A stretch of 23,468 nucleotides of DNA from a bacterium (GTDB taxonomy: Bacteria > Latescibacterota > UBA2968), in assembly GCA_027296045.1 (NCBI GenBank), contig JAPUJS010000148.1:1-23468 (forward strand), written 5' to 3'. Made by a program: the position numbers and the translations under genes. This document shows positions 1-8,048 of the stretch, one piece after another. How positions within the stretch are numbered: the stretch's first letter is position 1; the number at the start of each line of letters is the position of its first letter. The notes under the pieces are model-generated. The model was given only the letters and a program-made list of their open reading frames with translations. It made no database searches and was not told the origin of the DNA.

Positions 1-34
1 CCATAGGCGCAGTGTCCTATGGGGGATAACGCTC

Positions 35-50
35 AAAAAGGCGGCTTTTT
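35..50 (-). terminator. Small hairpin abutting the stop of the dehydrogenase gene
   Basis: A perfect 6-bp stem (AAAAAG/CTTTTT) with a GCGG-type loop begins exactly at the stop codon of the minus-strand dehydrogenase. A second inverted pair, CCATAGG and CCTATGG at 1-7 and 16-22, follows further downstream at the window edge. Neither has a clean U-tract after the stem, so termination is plausible but weakly supported. Confidence 0.3.
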
Positions 51-1018
51 CACACCACTACATTTTGCGTCCGGCCCTCCAGAAAAGCGATTACATTTTC
101 TACCGTCCCACTGTTCAAGAGATCTACCCCTTCAGGGGTCATATCCGCGCAGTGCGGCGTCAGCACCACCTGTTCGCAAGCCAGCAAGGGGTAATCGGCC
201 GGTGGCGGTTCTTCTTCATACACATCGATACCTGCCCCCCCCAAATGACCTGAATTTAACGCTTCAATCAGGGCATCCGTATCCACGACAGCGCCTCTGG
301 CTCCATTCAGTATAAAAGCTCCCTCTTTCATCAAACCAAACTCACGCTGTCCAATCATGCCCCGTGTATCGTCCGTCAGAGCAACGTGCAAACTCACCAC
401 ATCCGCTGTCTGCAAGAGCTCATTCAGTTCTACAAAGCGCACCCCGAGTTGTTCCCCCCGTTCGGGCGACGGATGGAACGTCCAGGCGATCACCTCCATC
501 CCAATCGCATTGGCCAGCCTGGCCATCTCCGCGCCAATATTTCCGGTCCCCACAATCCCCAGCGTCTTGCCCTGCAACATGACACTGTCCATCCGGGGCC
601 ACCTGCCGGCTTTCATCTCCGAGGTCATAAACGCCACCCGTCTTGCAACCGAAAACATCAGTGCGAACATATGCTCAGCCACCACGGGGGCGGTTCTGCC
701 TGGTTGGTTGCAAATGATAATGCCCTGCTGCCTGGCGGCCTCCAGGTCAAACATATCGGTGCCAATCGAACAGGTCGTAATCATCTTGAGCTTGGGCAAA
801 TATTTGAACTCATCTGCCCCCCAGGTCACGGCTCCACGCGTGTTCATAATAATATCTGCTTCTTGCACCCTCTTGATCTTATCCTCCAGAGACTCCGGAC
901 GGTCTTCGTAAAGCACCACATCGCCAAAGGGTTCCAGTTTTTCAAGATGCGGCGATCCGGCAATCTGGACGGGTTTGTCTCCGGGCACCACGATTTTTGC
1001 ACGACCTTCAACAACCAT
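50..1018 (-). CDS. D-2-hydroxyacid dehydrogenase (phosphoglycerate dehydrogenase-like)
   Basis: The 322-residue product has the two-domain layout of NAD(P)-dependent D-2-hydroxyacid dehydrogenases, which interconvert 2-oxo acids and D-2-hydroxy acids in the cytoplasm. The Rossmann loop GIVGTGNIG lies near residues 154-162. The catalytic triad is visible as Arg241 (NGARG), Glu270 (YEEEP) and His289 (TPHCAD). The residue after the second strand of the cofactor domain is not the usual Asp (IAWTFHP), so NADP use is possible. The length is normal for single-subunit members without an ACT domain, so this is not a serA-type enzyme with C-terminal regulation. The ATG at 1018 is preceded by GGAAGGAA at good spacing. 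It lies 101 bp downstream of the PLP enzyme in the same direction and is probably cotranscribed. The substrate cannot be read from the sequence. Confidence 0.93.
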   Translation of the reverse strand: MVVEGRAKIVVPGDKPVQIAGSPHLEKLEPFGDVVLYEDRPESLEDKIKRVQEADIIMNTRGAVTWGADEFKYLPKLKMITTCSIGTDMFDLEAARQQGIIICNQPGRTAPVVAEHMFALMFSVARRVAFMTSEMKAGRWPRMDSVMLQGKTLGIVGTGNIGAEMARLANAIGMEVIAWTFHPSPERGEQLGVRFVELNELLQTADVVSLHVALTDDTRGMIGQREFGLMKEGAFILNGARGAVVDTDALIEALNSGHLGGAGIDVYEEEPPPADYPLLACEQVVLTPHCADMTPEGVDLLNSGTVENVIAFLEGRTQNVVV

Positions 1019-1119
1019 AACGGTTCCTTCCGTTCAGAGGGTGAGACATTTCAACACCATTTCAGACACAAAGATGCACATTTTCCAACGCCTGTCAAAC
1101 CGAGTTTTCCAGGGCCCTA

Positions 1120-2325
1120 TTACGTTCTCTCTTTCGCAAGCACATCGACCTTCTCCAACAACAGATCCATCTCTTCTTCCAGTAGAAAAAATGGCACGCT
1201 TGTTCGCAACCCATTTCTCAAGTGGTCGATTCCCTTAATCACGATGTTCCACCGTTCCCGAAGTGCATCCCGAAAGTCAGGACCGTCCCACCCTTTGACC
1301 TCAAAGGTCACTAAAGCCGCCGAACGATCCGGAGATTCGGGGGTCACCAACGTCACTTCGGGAATCTGATGGAGCCCATTTTTCAATCGGGTTGTCAACA
1401 CCACCGTCCGCTCCCAGATTGCATCCAACCCGATCTCCGTCAGATAATCCATCGCAGCCGCCCAGGCGTGCACCAGGGGCCAGGACCAGGGTCCGTATTG
1501 AAAACGCTCGGCCGTTGGTTTCAGCTCAAATCGGTCCTCCCGAAAATCCAGCCAGGCCTCCGCCCGGCCCCCTGCATAGGTCACCCGAATATCATCCAGG
1601 CGCTCTTTTCTCACATACAAAAGTCCGGCTGCATAGGGCGAGTACATCCACTTGTAGGATAGCAATCCCGCAAAATCGCATTCCAGCGCCCTCAGGTTTA
1701 TCGGATAAAGCCCCGCTGAATGCGCCATATCCACAAACGTCATCCCTCCTCGCGCTCTGACCTCGGCACAGATCTCCGCACAGGGCAGTCGGAACCCGGT
1801 ATCTGTCGTCACGTGACTGAAGGCCACCAGTTTCGTGCGATCCGTCAACCGTTCCGTAAATGCCCGAACCTGTCCTTCCAGATCATCCACCAGAGGCGCT
1901 TTCACCACCTCGATGCCGAACAACTCGCGAAGGTGTAAGACAGGCAACAGCAGTGCCGCCTCCTCTTCCTCTGTCATCAAGATCTGATCCCCCGCCGTCC
2001 AATCCATCCCGCGCAACACCGTCTGATACCCTTCGCTCACCCCACGCATGATGCCCAATTCCCCCCGTTCCACCCCAAAAAACTGGGCAATCCGTTCCAT
2101 GGTTCGTTCCCGCCTGGGATATTCCTCTTCGGGGAACGCAATATGCATTGGCCCCCGTTCGAGAAGTTCCTGCATCAGCCCGATGTGCGCTTCGGCGACT
2201 GGCGTTGGGGTAATACTCACCCCTCCGTTTTGAAACCAGGTATACTGTTTGAGCGCTGGAAAGTCGGCACGAATCTGTTCAATATCCAAATCGATCCCCC
2301 TGATCATAACAAAATTGCGCCCCAT
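1120..2325 (-). CDS. Class V aminotransferase-like PLP enzyme
   Basis: The 401-residue product belongs to the fold-type I PLP family of class V aminotransferases, cysteine desulfurases and isopenicillin-N epimerases. Counting from the start at 2325, the Schiff-base lysine is about Lys225 in LLSYKWMYSP. The pyridine-binding Asp is about Asp199 in FVDMAHSAG, where a His follows three residues later. The N-terminus has the family opening IRADFPAL followed by FQNGG. No desulfurase-type catalytic cysteine loop stands out, so an epimerase, lyase or aminotransferase role fits better than IscS. ATG 2325 has AAAGGG upstream; ATG 2307 (MIRGIDL) is a reasonable alternative. A longer reading to 2463 would run into the divergent oxidoreductase and is unlikely. 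Substrate unknown. Confidence 0.88.
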   Translation of the reverse strand: MGRNFVMIRGIDLDIEQIRADFPALKQYTWFQNGGVSITPTPVAEAHIGLMQELLERGPMHIAFPEEEYPRRERTMERIAQFFGVERGELGIMRGVSEGYQTVLRGMDWTAGDQILMTEEEEAALLLPVLHLRELFGIEVVKAPLVDDLEGQVRAFTERLTDRTKLVAFSHVTTDTGFRLPCAEICAEVRARGGMTFVDMAHSAGLYPINLRALECDFAGLLSYKWMYSPYAAGLLYVRKERLDDIRVTYAGGRAEAWLDFREDRFELKPTAERFQYGPWSWPLVHAWAAAMDYLTEIGLDAIWERTVVLTTRLKNGLHQIPEVTLVTPESPDRSAALVTFEVKGWDGPDFRDALRERWNIVIKGIDHLRNGLRTSVPFFLLEEEMDLLLEKVDVLAKERT

Positions 2326-2387
2326 CCGACCCTTTGGTATATTCATAGCCCGAACAAAAAGCAAGCACAAATTCCAAGGAGCAACTA
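2315..2387. promoter_or_regulatory. Divergent promoter region between the PLP enzyme and the flavin oxidoreductase
   Basis: Rightward, TTGCGC (2315-2320) and TATATT (2338-2343) are separated by 17 bp and precede the plus-strand gene. Leftward, TTGTGC and TATGAA also have 17-bp spacing. The -35 boxes are poor matches (3/6), so only the -10 boxes are persuasive. The plus-strand gene has the ribosome site AAGGAG at 2376-2381. Confidence 0.35.
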
Positions 2388-3856
2388 TGGCCGACCGTTT
2401 TGTCCGCATCGGACACTTGAAAACCGTCGACGATTTCAAAGCCCACATTAAAACCCTGGCCATCGACCTGCCCTGCGACGGTGCAATCCTGAAAGCCCCG
2501 GCATCCCCACTTGCCCAGCCCTATGACTACCAGGGATTCTCCATCGGCAACCGGTTTTGCATCCATCCAATGGAAGGCTGGGATGGCGATCTGGACGGAA
2601 ACCCTTCGGAACACACCCTGCGTCGCTGGGAAAACTTCGGGCTCAGCGGTGCCAAACTCATCTGGGGAGGCGAAGCCGTTGCCGTTTGTCACAAAGGCCG
2701 TGCGAACCCCAACCAGCTTTATGCAGCAGACCACACCAAGGCGGGCCTCGGACAGCTTCGAGAACGGCTCTTAAAGGCCCATCAGGAACATGTAGGCACC
2801 CTCGACAACCTGCTCATCGGCCTCCAGCTCACCCATTCCGGCAGATTTTGTCGCCCCAACAGCAAAACCAAAACCGAACCCCGCACGCTGTATCGCCACC
2901 CCATTCTGGACCAAAAATTCGGAATTGACTCCGACGATGTCCTGCTTTCTGACGGCGAAATCAAAGGGATCATCGAAGACTACCTGAAAGCCGCTCGTAT
3001 GGCTTCTGACCTGGGGTACCAATTCGTCGACATCAAACACTGCCACGGTTATCTCGGCCACGAGTTTCTCGGTGCCTTCACACGCCCCGGGCCCTATGGC
3101 GGGTCTTTTGAAAACCGGACCCGCTTTCTCAGAGAAATCGTGGAAGGCATCCGTTCTGAACACCCGGATCTACTCATTGGGGTGCGCTTCAGTGTTTTCG
3201 ACTTCGTGCCCTTCCATCCAGATCCCGACAAATCCGAAGGCCGCAGATTGGGCCCCGGCATACCCGACGATTTTTCACACTGCCTGCCCTATCAATACGG
3301 GTTTGGTCTCAACCCCGACAACCCGGTCGAGCCCGACACCACCGAGCCGTTTCAATTTCTGGACCTGCTTCGGGAACTCGACATCCGCCTGGTCAACCTG
3401 TCTGCAGGCAGTCCGTATTACAACCCGCACATCCAGCGCCCGGCCTATTTCCCTCCGTCCGACGGCTATCAACCCCCGGAAGACCCGCTTGTAGGATGCG
3501 CACGCCAATTCAATTTTGTCGCCCAGGTCAAAGCCCAGTATCCCGACTTCCTGATCGTGGGCACAGCCTATTCCTATCTCCAGGAATATCTGCCCCATGT
3601 TGCCCAGAGCCTGGTGCGCGACAACAAGGTCGACTTTATCGGGCTGGGCCGGGTAGTCCTTTCCTATCCGGACCTGCCGGTCGATGTCTTGAAAAATGGA
3701 GAGATGTCCAGAAGAAAAATCTGTCGCACCTTCAGTGACTGCACGACCGCCCCCAGAAACGGAATGATCTCTGGATGTTTTCCTCTGGATGCCTATTACA
3801 AAAAATCCCCTGAAGGCGCCCGCCTCAGGGAATTCAAAAAATCCATCCAGCTATAG
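2387..3856 (+). CDS. NADH:flavin oxidoreductase, Old-Yellow-Enzyme-like TIM barrel
   Basis: The 489-residue protein is an FMN-dependent ene-reductase-like TIM barrel. Visible family motifs are the FMN-contacting IGNRF near residue 53, QLTHSGRF near 147-154, the active-site segment KHCHGYLGHEFL at 217-228, the YGGSFENRTRF signature at 237-247, and the late phosphate-binding GLGR. It is much longer than plain OYEs (about 350 aa) but lacks the C-terminal dinucleotide-binding domain of 2,4-dienoyl-CoA reductases (about 670 aa). Its tail has Cys446, Cys452 and Cys464, only partly matching the four-cysteine 4Fe-4S pattern of that group. The start at 2387 is chosen for its AAGGAG site and because the upstream extension overlaps the divergent gene. 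It is the only long plus-strand gene and favours C-ending codons, in line with the strand bias of the region. Substrate unknown. Confidence 0.92.
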   Translation: MADRFVRIGHLKTVDDFKAHIKTLAIDLPCDGAILKAPASPLAQPYDYQGFSIGNRFCIHPMEGWDGDLDGNPSEHTLRRWENFGLSGAKLIWGGEAVAVCHKGRANPNQLYAADHTKAGLGQLRERLLKAHQEHVGTLDNLLIGLQLTHSGRFCRPNSKTKTEPRTLYRHPILDQKFGIDSDDVLLSDGEIKGIIEDYLKAARMASDLGYQFVDIKHCHGYLGHEFLGAFTRPGPYGGSFENRTRFLREIVEGIRSEHPDLLIGVRFSVFDFVPFHPDPDKSEGRRLGPGIPDDFSHCLPYQYGFGLNPDNPVEPDTTEPFQFLDLLRELDIRLVNLSAGSPYYNPHIQRPAYFPPSDGYQPPEDPLVGCARQFNFVAQVKAQYPDFLIVGTAYSYLQEYLPHVAQSLVRDNKVDFIGLGRVVLSYPDLPVDVLKNGEMSRRKICRTFSDCTTAPRNGMISGCFPLDAYYKKSPEGARLREFKKSIQL

Positions 3857-3862
3857 ATCCAA

Positions 3863-3880
3863 CGGTTGGTCACACCAACG
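3863..3880. terminator. Hairpin between convergent genes
   Basis: An inverted repeat GTTGGT/ACCAAC with a three-base loop and one bulged G lies between the convergent ends of the flavin oxidoreductase and mreC, where a shared terminator would be expected. There is no U-tract on either side, so it may be a weak or factor-assisted terminator. Confidence 0.3.
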
Positions 3881-3899
3881 CTGCAGGGCCTCCCTCGTT

Positions 3900-4706
3900 T
3901 TAATGTGTTGACGTGTCCACAACCTCGCGTTTGAGCACAAAAACTTCCTCCAAGTTACGAAAATTCACACCCGGCTTGAGCACCACTTCTTTAAAAAGAC
4001 CTTTCCCCTCTTCGCCCACCTTTTCCACAACCCCGACCAGCAGCCCCTTGGGGAAAATTTCACCCAGCCCCGAAGAAACAACCCGATCTCCGACCTCAAT
4101 TTCACCCCGGACAGGCACATTGTTCAGGTAAAACGTCCCGTTCTCACACATCACAATGCCCTGCGTTCGGCTCTCCCGCTGCACAATTGCACTCACACGA
4201 CAGTTGCGATCCAACAGGAGCTGCACCACGGCCGTAAACGGATGGACTTCCAGGACCCGGCCGACCAGCCCTTCGGCCGTGACCACCGACATCTTCTCTT
4301 CTACCCCATTGGATGCACCCACATCGAGCAAAACCGTATTGGAAATCCGTCCGGGATTTTGAGCGATCACCCGGCTGGCCAGATAAACGCTGATGCTCTG
4401 TTCCTTGAAGTCCAGCAGATCGTGCAACCTCTGGTTTTCCAGTCGGGCCTCGCGCAACTGCATCAGTTCCAGGGAAAGCCGCAAATTCTGTTCGCGCAGC
4501 ACCCCATTTTCAAACCGCAACCCGGCCAGTTTAATCGGCCAGGAAAACAACTGGTGGCCGCTTTTTGTCAAGGTTGTTGCCACACCTTTGACCAAGGCCA
4601 GCTTGCTCGACGGGCCCAGTGCCATCAAGACCAGAGACAACAAGACGGCCACGCCCAAAATGACGTAGCCGCGATTGTCTCCCCAAAATGCGTACAAGCG
4701 TTGCAT
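3900..4706 (-). CDS. mreC: Rod shape-determining protein MreC
   Basis: The 268-residue protein has the MreC layout: a short cytoplasmic N-terminus, one membrane helix at about residues 14-32, a coiled coil at about 60-105 rich in Leu, Glu and Arg, then the periplasmic beta domain. The family segments GRISNTVLLDVG, GLVGRV and VVSSGLGEIFPKG are visible. MreC links cytoplasmic MreB filaments to the wall-elongation enzymes. It starts 24 bp after the mreB stop, with AAGG upstream. The usual partner mreD does not follow: 43 bp beyond the stop lies the end of a convergent, unrelated gene. Confidence 0.96.
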   Translation of the reverse strand: MQRLYAFWGDNRGYVILGVAVLLSLVLMALGPSSKLALVKGVATTLTKSGHQLFSWPIKLAGLRFENGVLREQNLRLSLELMQLREARLENQRLHDLLDFKEQSISVYLASRVIAQNPGRISNTVLLDVGASNGVEEKMSVVTAEGLVGRVLEVHPFTAVVQLLLDRNCRVSAIVQRESRTQGIVMCENGTFYLNNVPVRGEIEVGDRVVSSGLGEIFPKGLLVGVVEKVGEEGKGLFKEVVLKPGVNFRNLEEVFVLKREVVDTSTH

Positions 4707-4730
4707 CGATTCAGCGCCTTACCCAAAAAA

Positions 4731-5753
4731 TTATTCCAGCACCTTTTGATACGCGCTAATATCTTCCAGGACTTTCCCCGTCCCCCGCACCACACAGGTC
4801 AGCGGGTCATCTGCAACAATCACAGGAAGACTGGTTTCTTCCACCAGGCGGCGATCCAAACCCCGCAACAGCGCACCACCACCCGTCAGAATGATGCCGC
4901 GATCCAGGATATCTGCCGCCAGTTCCGGAGGCGTCTGCTCCAGGGTCTGGCGAACCGCATCGATAATCGCGCTTACCGATTCTCTCAACGCTTCGGCAAT
5001 CTCGGTCGAATCCACAATAATCGTCTTTGGAATCGACTGCACCAGTTCCAACCCCCGACAGGTATGCTGTAACTCCTCTTCCTGGACGCTGGCAGATCCG
5101 ATGGCACACTTGATTTCTTCGGCACTGCGCAGCCCAACCAGCAAATTGTGTTTGCGTTTCAAGAATTGCACAATCGAATCGGTCAAATCGTCTCCGGCCG
5201 TCTTAATCGATCGGGACGTCACAATACTGGACAAGGCGATCACGGCAATCTCGGTTGTTCCCCCGCCAATATCAATCACCATCGATCCGACGGCCTCTTC
5301 TACAGGCAACCCGATCCCAATGGCAGCGGCCATGGGTTCTCTAATCAGATAAACCTCTCTGGCACCGGCCCGTTCGGCCGATTCTCGAACGGCACGCATC
5401 TCCACGGGAGTCACGCCCGAAGGCACACAAATCACAATCCGGGGTCTGACCAGGAGCTTGTTTTTTTGCACCTTCTTAATAAAAAACCGGAGCATCTCCT
5501 CGGTCGCATCAAAATCGGCGATGACCCCGTCCCGAAGTGGACGAATCACTTCAATATGGTCTGGATTTTCTCGGCCCATCATTTCCTTGGCCTTAGCGCC
5601 AATCGCCAGGGGTTTGCGAGACTGTTTTTCCAGTGCCACAATAGAAGGTTCGTTGACATCAATGCCTTTGCCTTTGACCCAGACCAATGTATTGGCTGTG
5701 CCCAGGTCAATACCAATATCGTTTGACAGAAAACTCGAAAGCGAAAATGCCAT
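4731..5753 (-). CDS. mreB: Rod shape-determining actin homologue MreB
   Basis: The 340-residue protein has all the actin-fold signatures: phosphate-1 loop IDLGTANTLVW near residues 14-24, phosphate-2 loop VIDIGGGTTEIAV near 158-170, and the adenosine motif ILTGGGALLRGLD near 290. It starts MAFSLSSFLS, consistent with an amphipathic membrane-binding N-terminus. MreB forms ATP-dependent membrane filaments that guide cell-wall synthesis. It follows purC by 30 bp, with AGGAG about 11 bases before the ATG. Length and motifs are those of a functional MreB, implying a rod or curved cell. Confidence 0.98.
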   Translation of the reverse strand: MAFSLSSFLSNDIGIDLGTANTLVWVKGKGIDVNEPSIVALEKQSRKPLAIGAKAKEMMGRENPDHIEVIRPLRDGVIADFDATEEMLRFFIKKVQKNKLLVRPRIVICVPSGVTPVEMRAVRESAERAGAREVYLIREPMAAAIGIGLPVEEAVGSMVIDIGGGTTEIAVIALSSIVTSRSIKTAGDDLTDSIVQFLKRKHNLLVGLRSAEEIKCAIGSASVQEEELQHTCRGLELVQSIPKTIIVDSTEIAEALRESVSAIIDAVRQTLEQTPPELAADILDRGIILTGGGALLRGLDRRLVEETSLPVIVADDPLTCVVRGTGKVLEDISAYQKVLE

Positions 5754-5783
5754 ATGTTGTTGCTCTCCTAGCCGATCCGAGAT

Positions 5784-6668
5784 TTAATTGGGACTCAAAA
5801 GCCGATCTCGAGCTTCCTGATATTTCGACAGGGTTCTTTCGACAATATGCTCGGGCAATTCGGGCCCCGGCGGGGTCTTATCCCAGTCCAGGGTTTCCAA
5901 ATAATCCCGCACAAATTGTTTGTCGTAACTATCCTGGGATCGGCCCGGTGCATACACTGCCTTGTCCCAAAAACGGGAGGAGTCGGGAGATAGGATCTCA
6001 TCAATCAAAAGGACCTCGCCGTCCAGCATCCCAAACTCAAACTTCGTATCTGCAATAATAATGCCCTTGGTATCGGCATAGTCCCTGGCGTGTGTGTATA
6101 CCTCCAAGGTTAACTGCTTGAGCCGCTCGGCCAGATCCGGGTCCACCTCTTCACACATCTGCTCGAATGAGATGTTTTCATCGTGGCCCGATTCGGCCTT
6201 GGTAGAGGGTGTAAAAATCGGTTCCGACAAACGCTCCGACTCCTGCAGCCCATCGGGCAATGGTATTCCGCACACCTGTCCATTGTCCTGATACTCTTTC
6301 CATCCGGAGCCTGTGATATATCCCCTGGCAATACATTCCATATCAATCCGCTCGGCCTTCACAACCAGCATCGACCGGCCTTCCAGTTGATCCCGGTAAG
6401 GTTGCAAATTTTCCGGATACGCTTCGACATCGGCCGTAATCAGGTGATTTTTGACAATCCCTTCCGTTTGCCCAAACCAGAAAAGTGACATCTCCGTCAA
6501 AATCTTCCCGCGCCCCGGGATCCCGTTGGGCATCACAACATCATATGCCGACACTCGGTCTGTTGCGACCATCAAAAGCGTATCGCCCAGATCATAGACA
6601 TCCCGGACCTTGCCCCGAGCAAACAGGGGCACACCGTTCAGCTTTGTTTCTAACACACTGGCTTCCAT
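5784..6668 (-). CDS. purC: SAICAR synthetase (phosphoribosylaminoimidazole-succinocarboxamide synthase)
   Basis: PurC makes SAICAR from CAIR, aspartate and ATP in de novo purine synthesis. The N-terminal signature RGKVRDVYDLGD (18-29) and DRVSAYDVVMPNGIPGRGK (37-55) are intact, as are RGYITGSGWKEY and the late DTKFEFG and EILSPDSSRFW segments. At 294 residues it is the long form, closer to the roughly 300-residue yeast-type enzyme than to the shorter E. coli one. The ATG at 6668 is preceded by GGTGAGGT and gives the family-like opening; a GTG at 6680 in the same frame is an unlikely start. It sits 27 bp after purN and before mreB in one transcription unit. Confidence 0.97.
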   Translation of the reverse strand: MEASVLETKLNGVPLFARGKVRDVYDLGDTLLMVATDRVSAYDVVMPNGIPGRGKILTEMSLFWFGQTEGIVKNHLITADVEAYPENLQPYRDQLEGRSMLVVKAERIDMECIARGYITGSGWKEYQDNGQVCGIPLPDGLQESERLSEPIFTPSTKAESGHDENISFEQMCEEVDPDLAERLKQLTLEVYTHARDYADTKGIIIADTKFEFGMLDGEVLLIDEILSPDSSRFWDKAVYAPGRSQDSYDKQFVRDYLETLDWDKTPPGPELPEHIVERTLSKYQEARDRLLSPN

Positions 6669-6695
6669 AAAACACCTCACCTTTTTTTTGACACC

Positions 6696-7316
6696 CTAAT
6701 GTACGGTCTCAAATTGCCCTGCTGCAAACCGCTGAATCACAACCGGCAACAAACGATGTTCGAGCTTCAACACCCGTTTCGCCAGACCTTCAGGAGTATC
6801 TGCCGGATGAACTGAGATCACCTCTTGCGCCAAAATCAAGCCCTGGTCGTATTCAGAGTCGGCCAGATGCACCGTTACCCCGGTCACTTTGACACCGCTT
6901 TCAATCACCGCCCGGTGCACCTGCATTCCATACATCCCCTGGCCCCCAAAAGCCGGCAACAGGGCAGGGTGAACATTTAAAATCCGATTGGGATAGGCCT
7001 GGAGCAAGACAGGGCCGAGTTTTTTCATATACCCTGCCAGCACCACCAGGTCCACTCCGTGATCCTGGAGGACACGGGCCATTTCTCCGTCCAAACGGTC
7101 GGGTTCCGGATGGGTCCAGCCGCTCAAATGAAAGGTCGGAATCCCGACATCCTTCGCACGCCGGAGGGCCCCAGACTTGCTGTTATTGCTGATCACGACC
7201 GACACACAGGCCGAAATCTCATCTGAAAGACACCGATCCAAAATGGCTTGAAGATTCGAGCCATTTCTGGAAGCCAGTATGCCCAGACGAAAAGGCTGTC
7301 CATCTTTTGGGGCCAT
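6696..7316 (-). CDS. purN: Phosphoribosylglycinamide formyltransferase PurN
   Basis: PurN transfers a formyl group from 10-formyltetrahydrofolate to GAR in purine synthesis. The 206-residue product has the substrate-phosphate loop ILASRNGSNLQAI (13-25), LAGYMKKL (93-100), and the catalytic triad Asn114, His116 and Asp157 (NVHPALLPAFGG and SEYDQG). Length is typical. ATG 7316 has AAGG upstream; the frame stays open upstream, but those residues do not look like PurN. It is the first gene after a good promoter at 7424-7452, and is followed closely by purC, mreB and mreC. Confidence 0.97.
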   Translation of the reverse strand: MAPKDGQPFRLGILASRNGSNLQAILDRCLSDEISACVSVVISNNSKSGALRRAKDVGIPTFHLSGWTHPEPDRLDGEMARVLQDHGVDLVVLAGYMKKLGPVLLQAYPNRILNVHPALLPAFGGQGMYGMQVHRAVIESGVKVTGVTVHLADSEYDQGLILAQEVISVHPADTPEGLAKRVLKLEHRLLPVVIQRFAAGQFETVH

Positions 7317-7423
7317 AAATAACAGGCCTTCGTACACGGAGAAAAACGGGGAAAAACGTCCGGAGGGAGAGAGGATTGGCACACAAACGACAGGGAAGAA
7401 AAAAGGTGCTGACTACAGCCTGA

Positions 7424-7452
7424 ATGATAAACGATAAAGCCGATAAAGTCAA
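7424..7452 (-). promoter_or_regulatory. Sigma70-like promoter of the purN-purC-mreB-mreC unit
   Basis: On the minus strand a -35 box TTGACT (7447-7452) and a -10 box TATCAT (7424-7429) each match consensus at 5 of 6 positions, with the ideal 17-bp spacer. Transcription would start near 7417, leaving a leader of about 100 nt before purN. I see no recognisable purine riboswitch core in that leader. Confidence 0.7.
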
Positions 7453-7465
7453 GCAATTTGCGACC

Positions 7466-7515
7466 ATTTTGCCTGCAAATAGCAGGGGCCCAACCCCGCT
7501 TCTATTTGGCAAAAT
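7466..7515 (-). terminator. Long imperfect hairpin between the DUF402 gene and the purN promoter
   Basis: The arms ATTTTGCC/AAATAG and CTATTTGGCAAAAT form a 14-bp stem interrupted by a 3-nt bulge, and an inner GGGG/CCCC stem caps it. It lies 25 bp past the DUF402 stop and 14 bp upstream of the purN -35 box, where a transcription barrier would be useful. There is no U-tract, so it is not a classic intrinsic terminator; an operator or RNA-stability role is also possible. Confidence 0.45.
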
Positions 7516-7540
7516 ATCCATGGCATTTCTGTGCCCGAAA

Positions 7541-8041
7541 TCAGAACGACCCAGGCGCCGGAAGCAGCCGATGGATAAGATGGTCCAAATCGGAAACAAT
7601 GCTTTCGAATTCCTGAACAATCTCCCGTTCGTGCCTAAAAATCCAGGCCAGGTCGTTCTTGCTGACCTGGCCTTTCTGTTGACTATCTTCCAACTCATCC
7701 CGATCCAGCACGGTACACTCTCCAGTGGGGTCAAACCACAGGTCCAACAAGAGATCCAGATAGATCACCCGATCTTCCTGGATCTCCAGTTCTTTACAGA
7801 TGTGAAACAGATATCCCGTTAGATTCCCCTGTGGTCCCACCATCTTCCAGACAACAGATCCCCCTGCTGCCCGATAATAGGCAAATGTGCTAGTACCCGC
7901 CGGGATGGGCTGCCCCGCCACTTGCCAATCCCGATCGGACACATATTTCAGCACAACAAAATCGGCCCCCCTGCCAATCAGATCGCACAAATAGGTCTCG
8001 TCGGGCTTGTTCAAGTGGCGCTTGACTTCCGCAAATTTCAT
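7541..8041 (-). CDS. DUF402 (FomD-like) family protein
   Basis: The 166-residue product matches the DUF402 pattern: a beta-barrel half with FVVLKYVSDRDW and a tyrosine-rich AYYRAAGGSVVWKMVGP segment, then the acidic core IYLDLLLDLWFDP, VLDRDELED and the helical SKNDLAWIFRHER. FomD-type members of this family are metal-dependent nucleotide phosphohydrolases, and the clustered Asp/Glu residues fit metal binding. The actual substrate here is unknown. ATG 8041 is preferred over the TTG at 8044. The ribosome site is weak (CGAG), but the start lies 7 bp after the stop of the small membrane protein, so translational coupling is likely. Confidence 0.8.
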   Translation of the reverse strand: MKFAEVKRHLNKPDETYLCDLIGRGADFVVLKYVSDRDWQVAGQPIPAGTSTFAYYRAAGGSVVWKMVGPQGNLTGYLFHICKELEIQEDRVIYLDLLLDLWFDPTGECTVLDRDELEDSQQKGQVSKNDLAWIFRHEREIVQEFESIVSDLDHLIHRLLPAPGSF

Positions 8042-8048
8042 CAACTCG

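Noticed and set aside
386..1369. Long plus-strand frame, 327 aa, antisense to the dehydrogenase and PLP enzyme
   Set aside because: No family motifs, no ribosome site, and it spans two well-supported genes on the other strand; an antisense shadow caused by codon bias.
2326..2463. N-terminal extension of the PLP enzyme
   Set aside because: Would overlap the divergent oxidoreductase and adds residues unlike the family opening.
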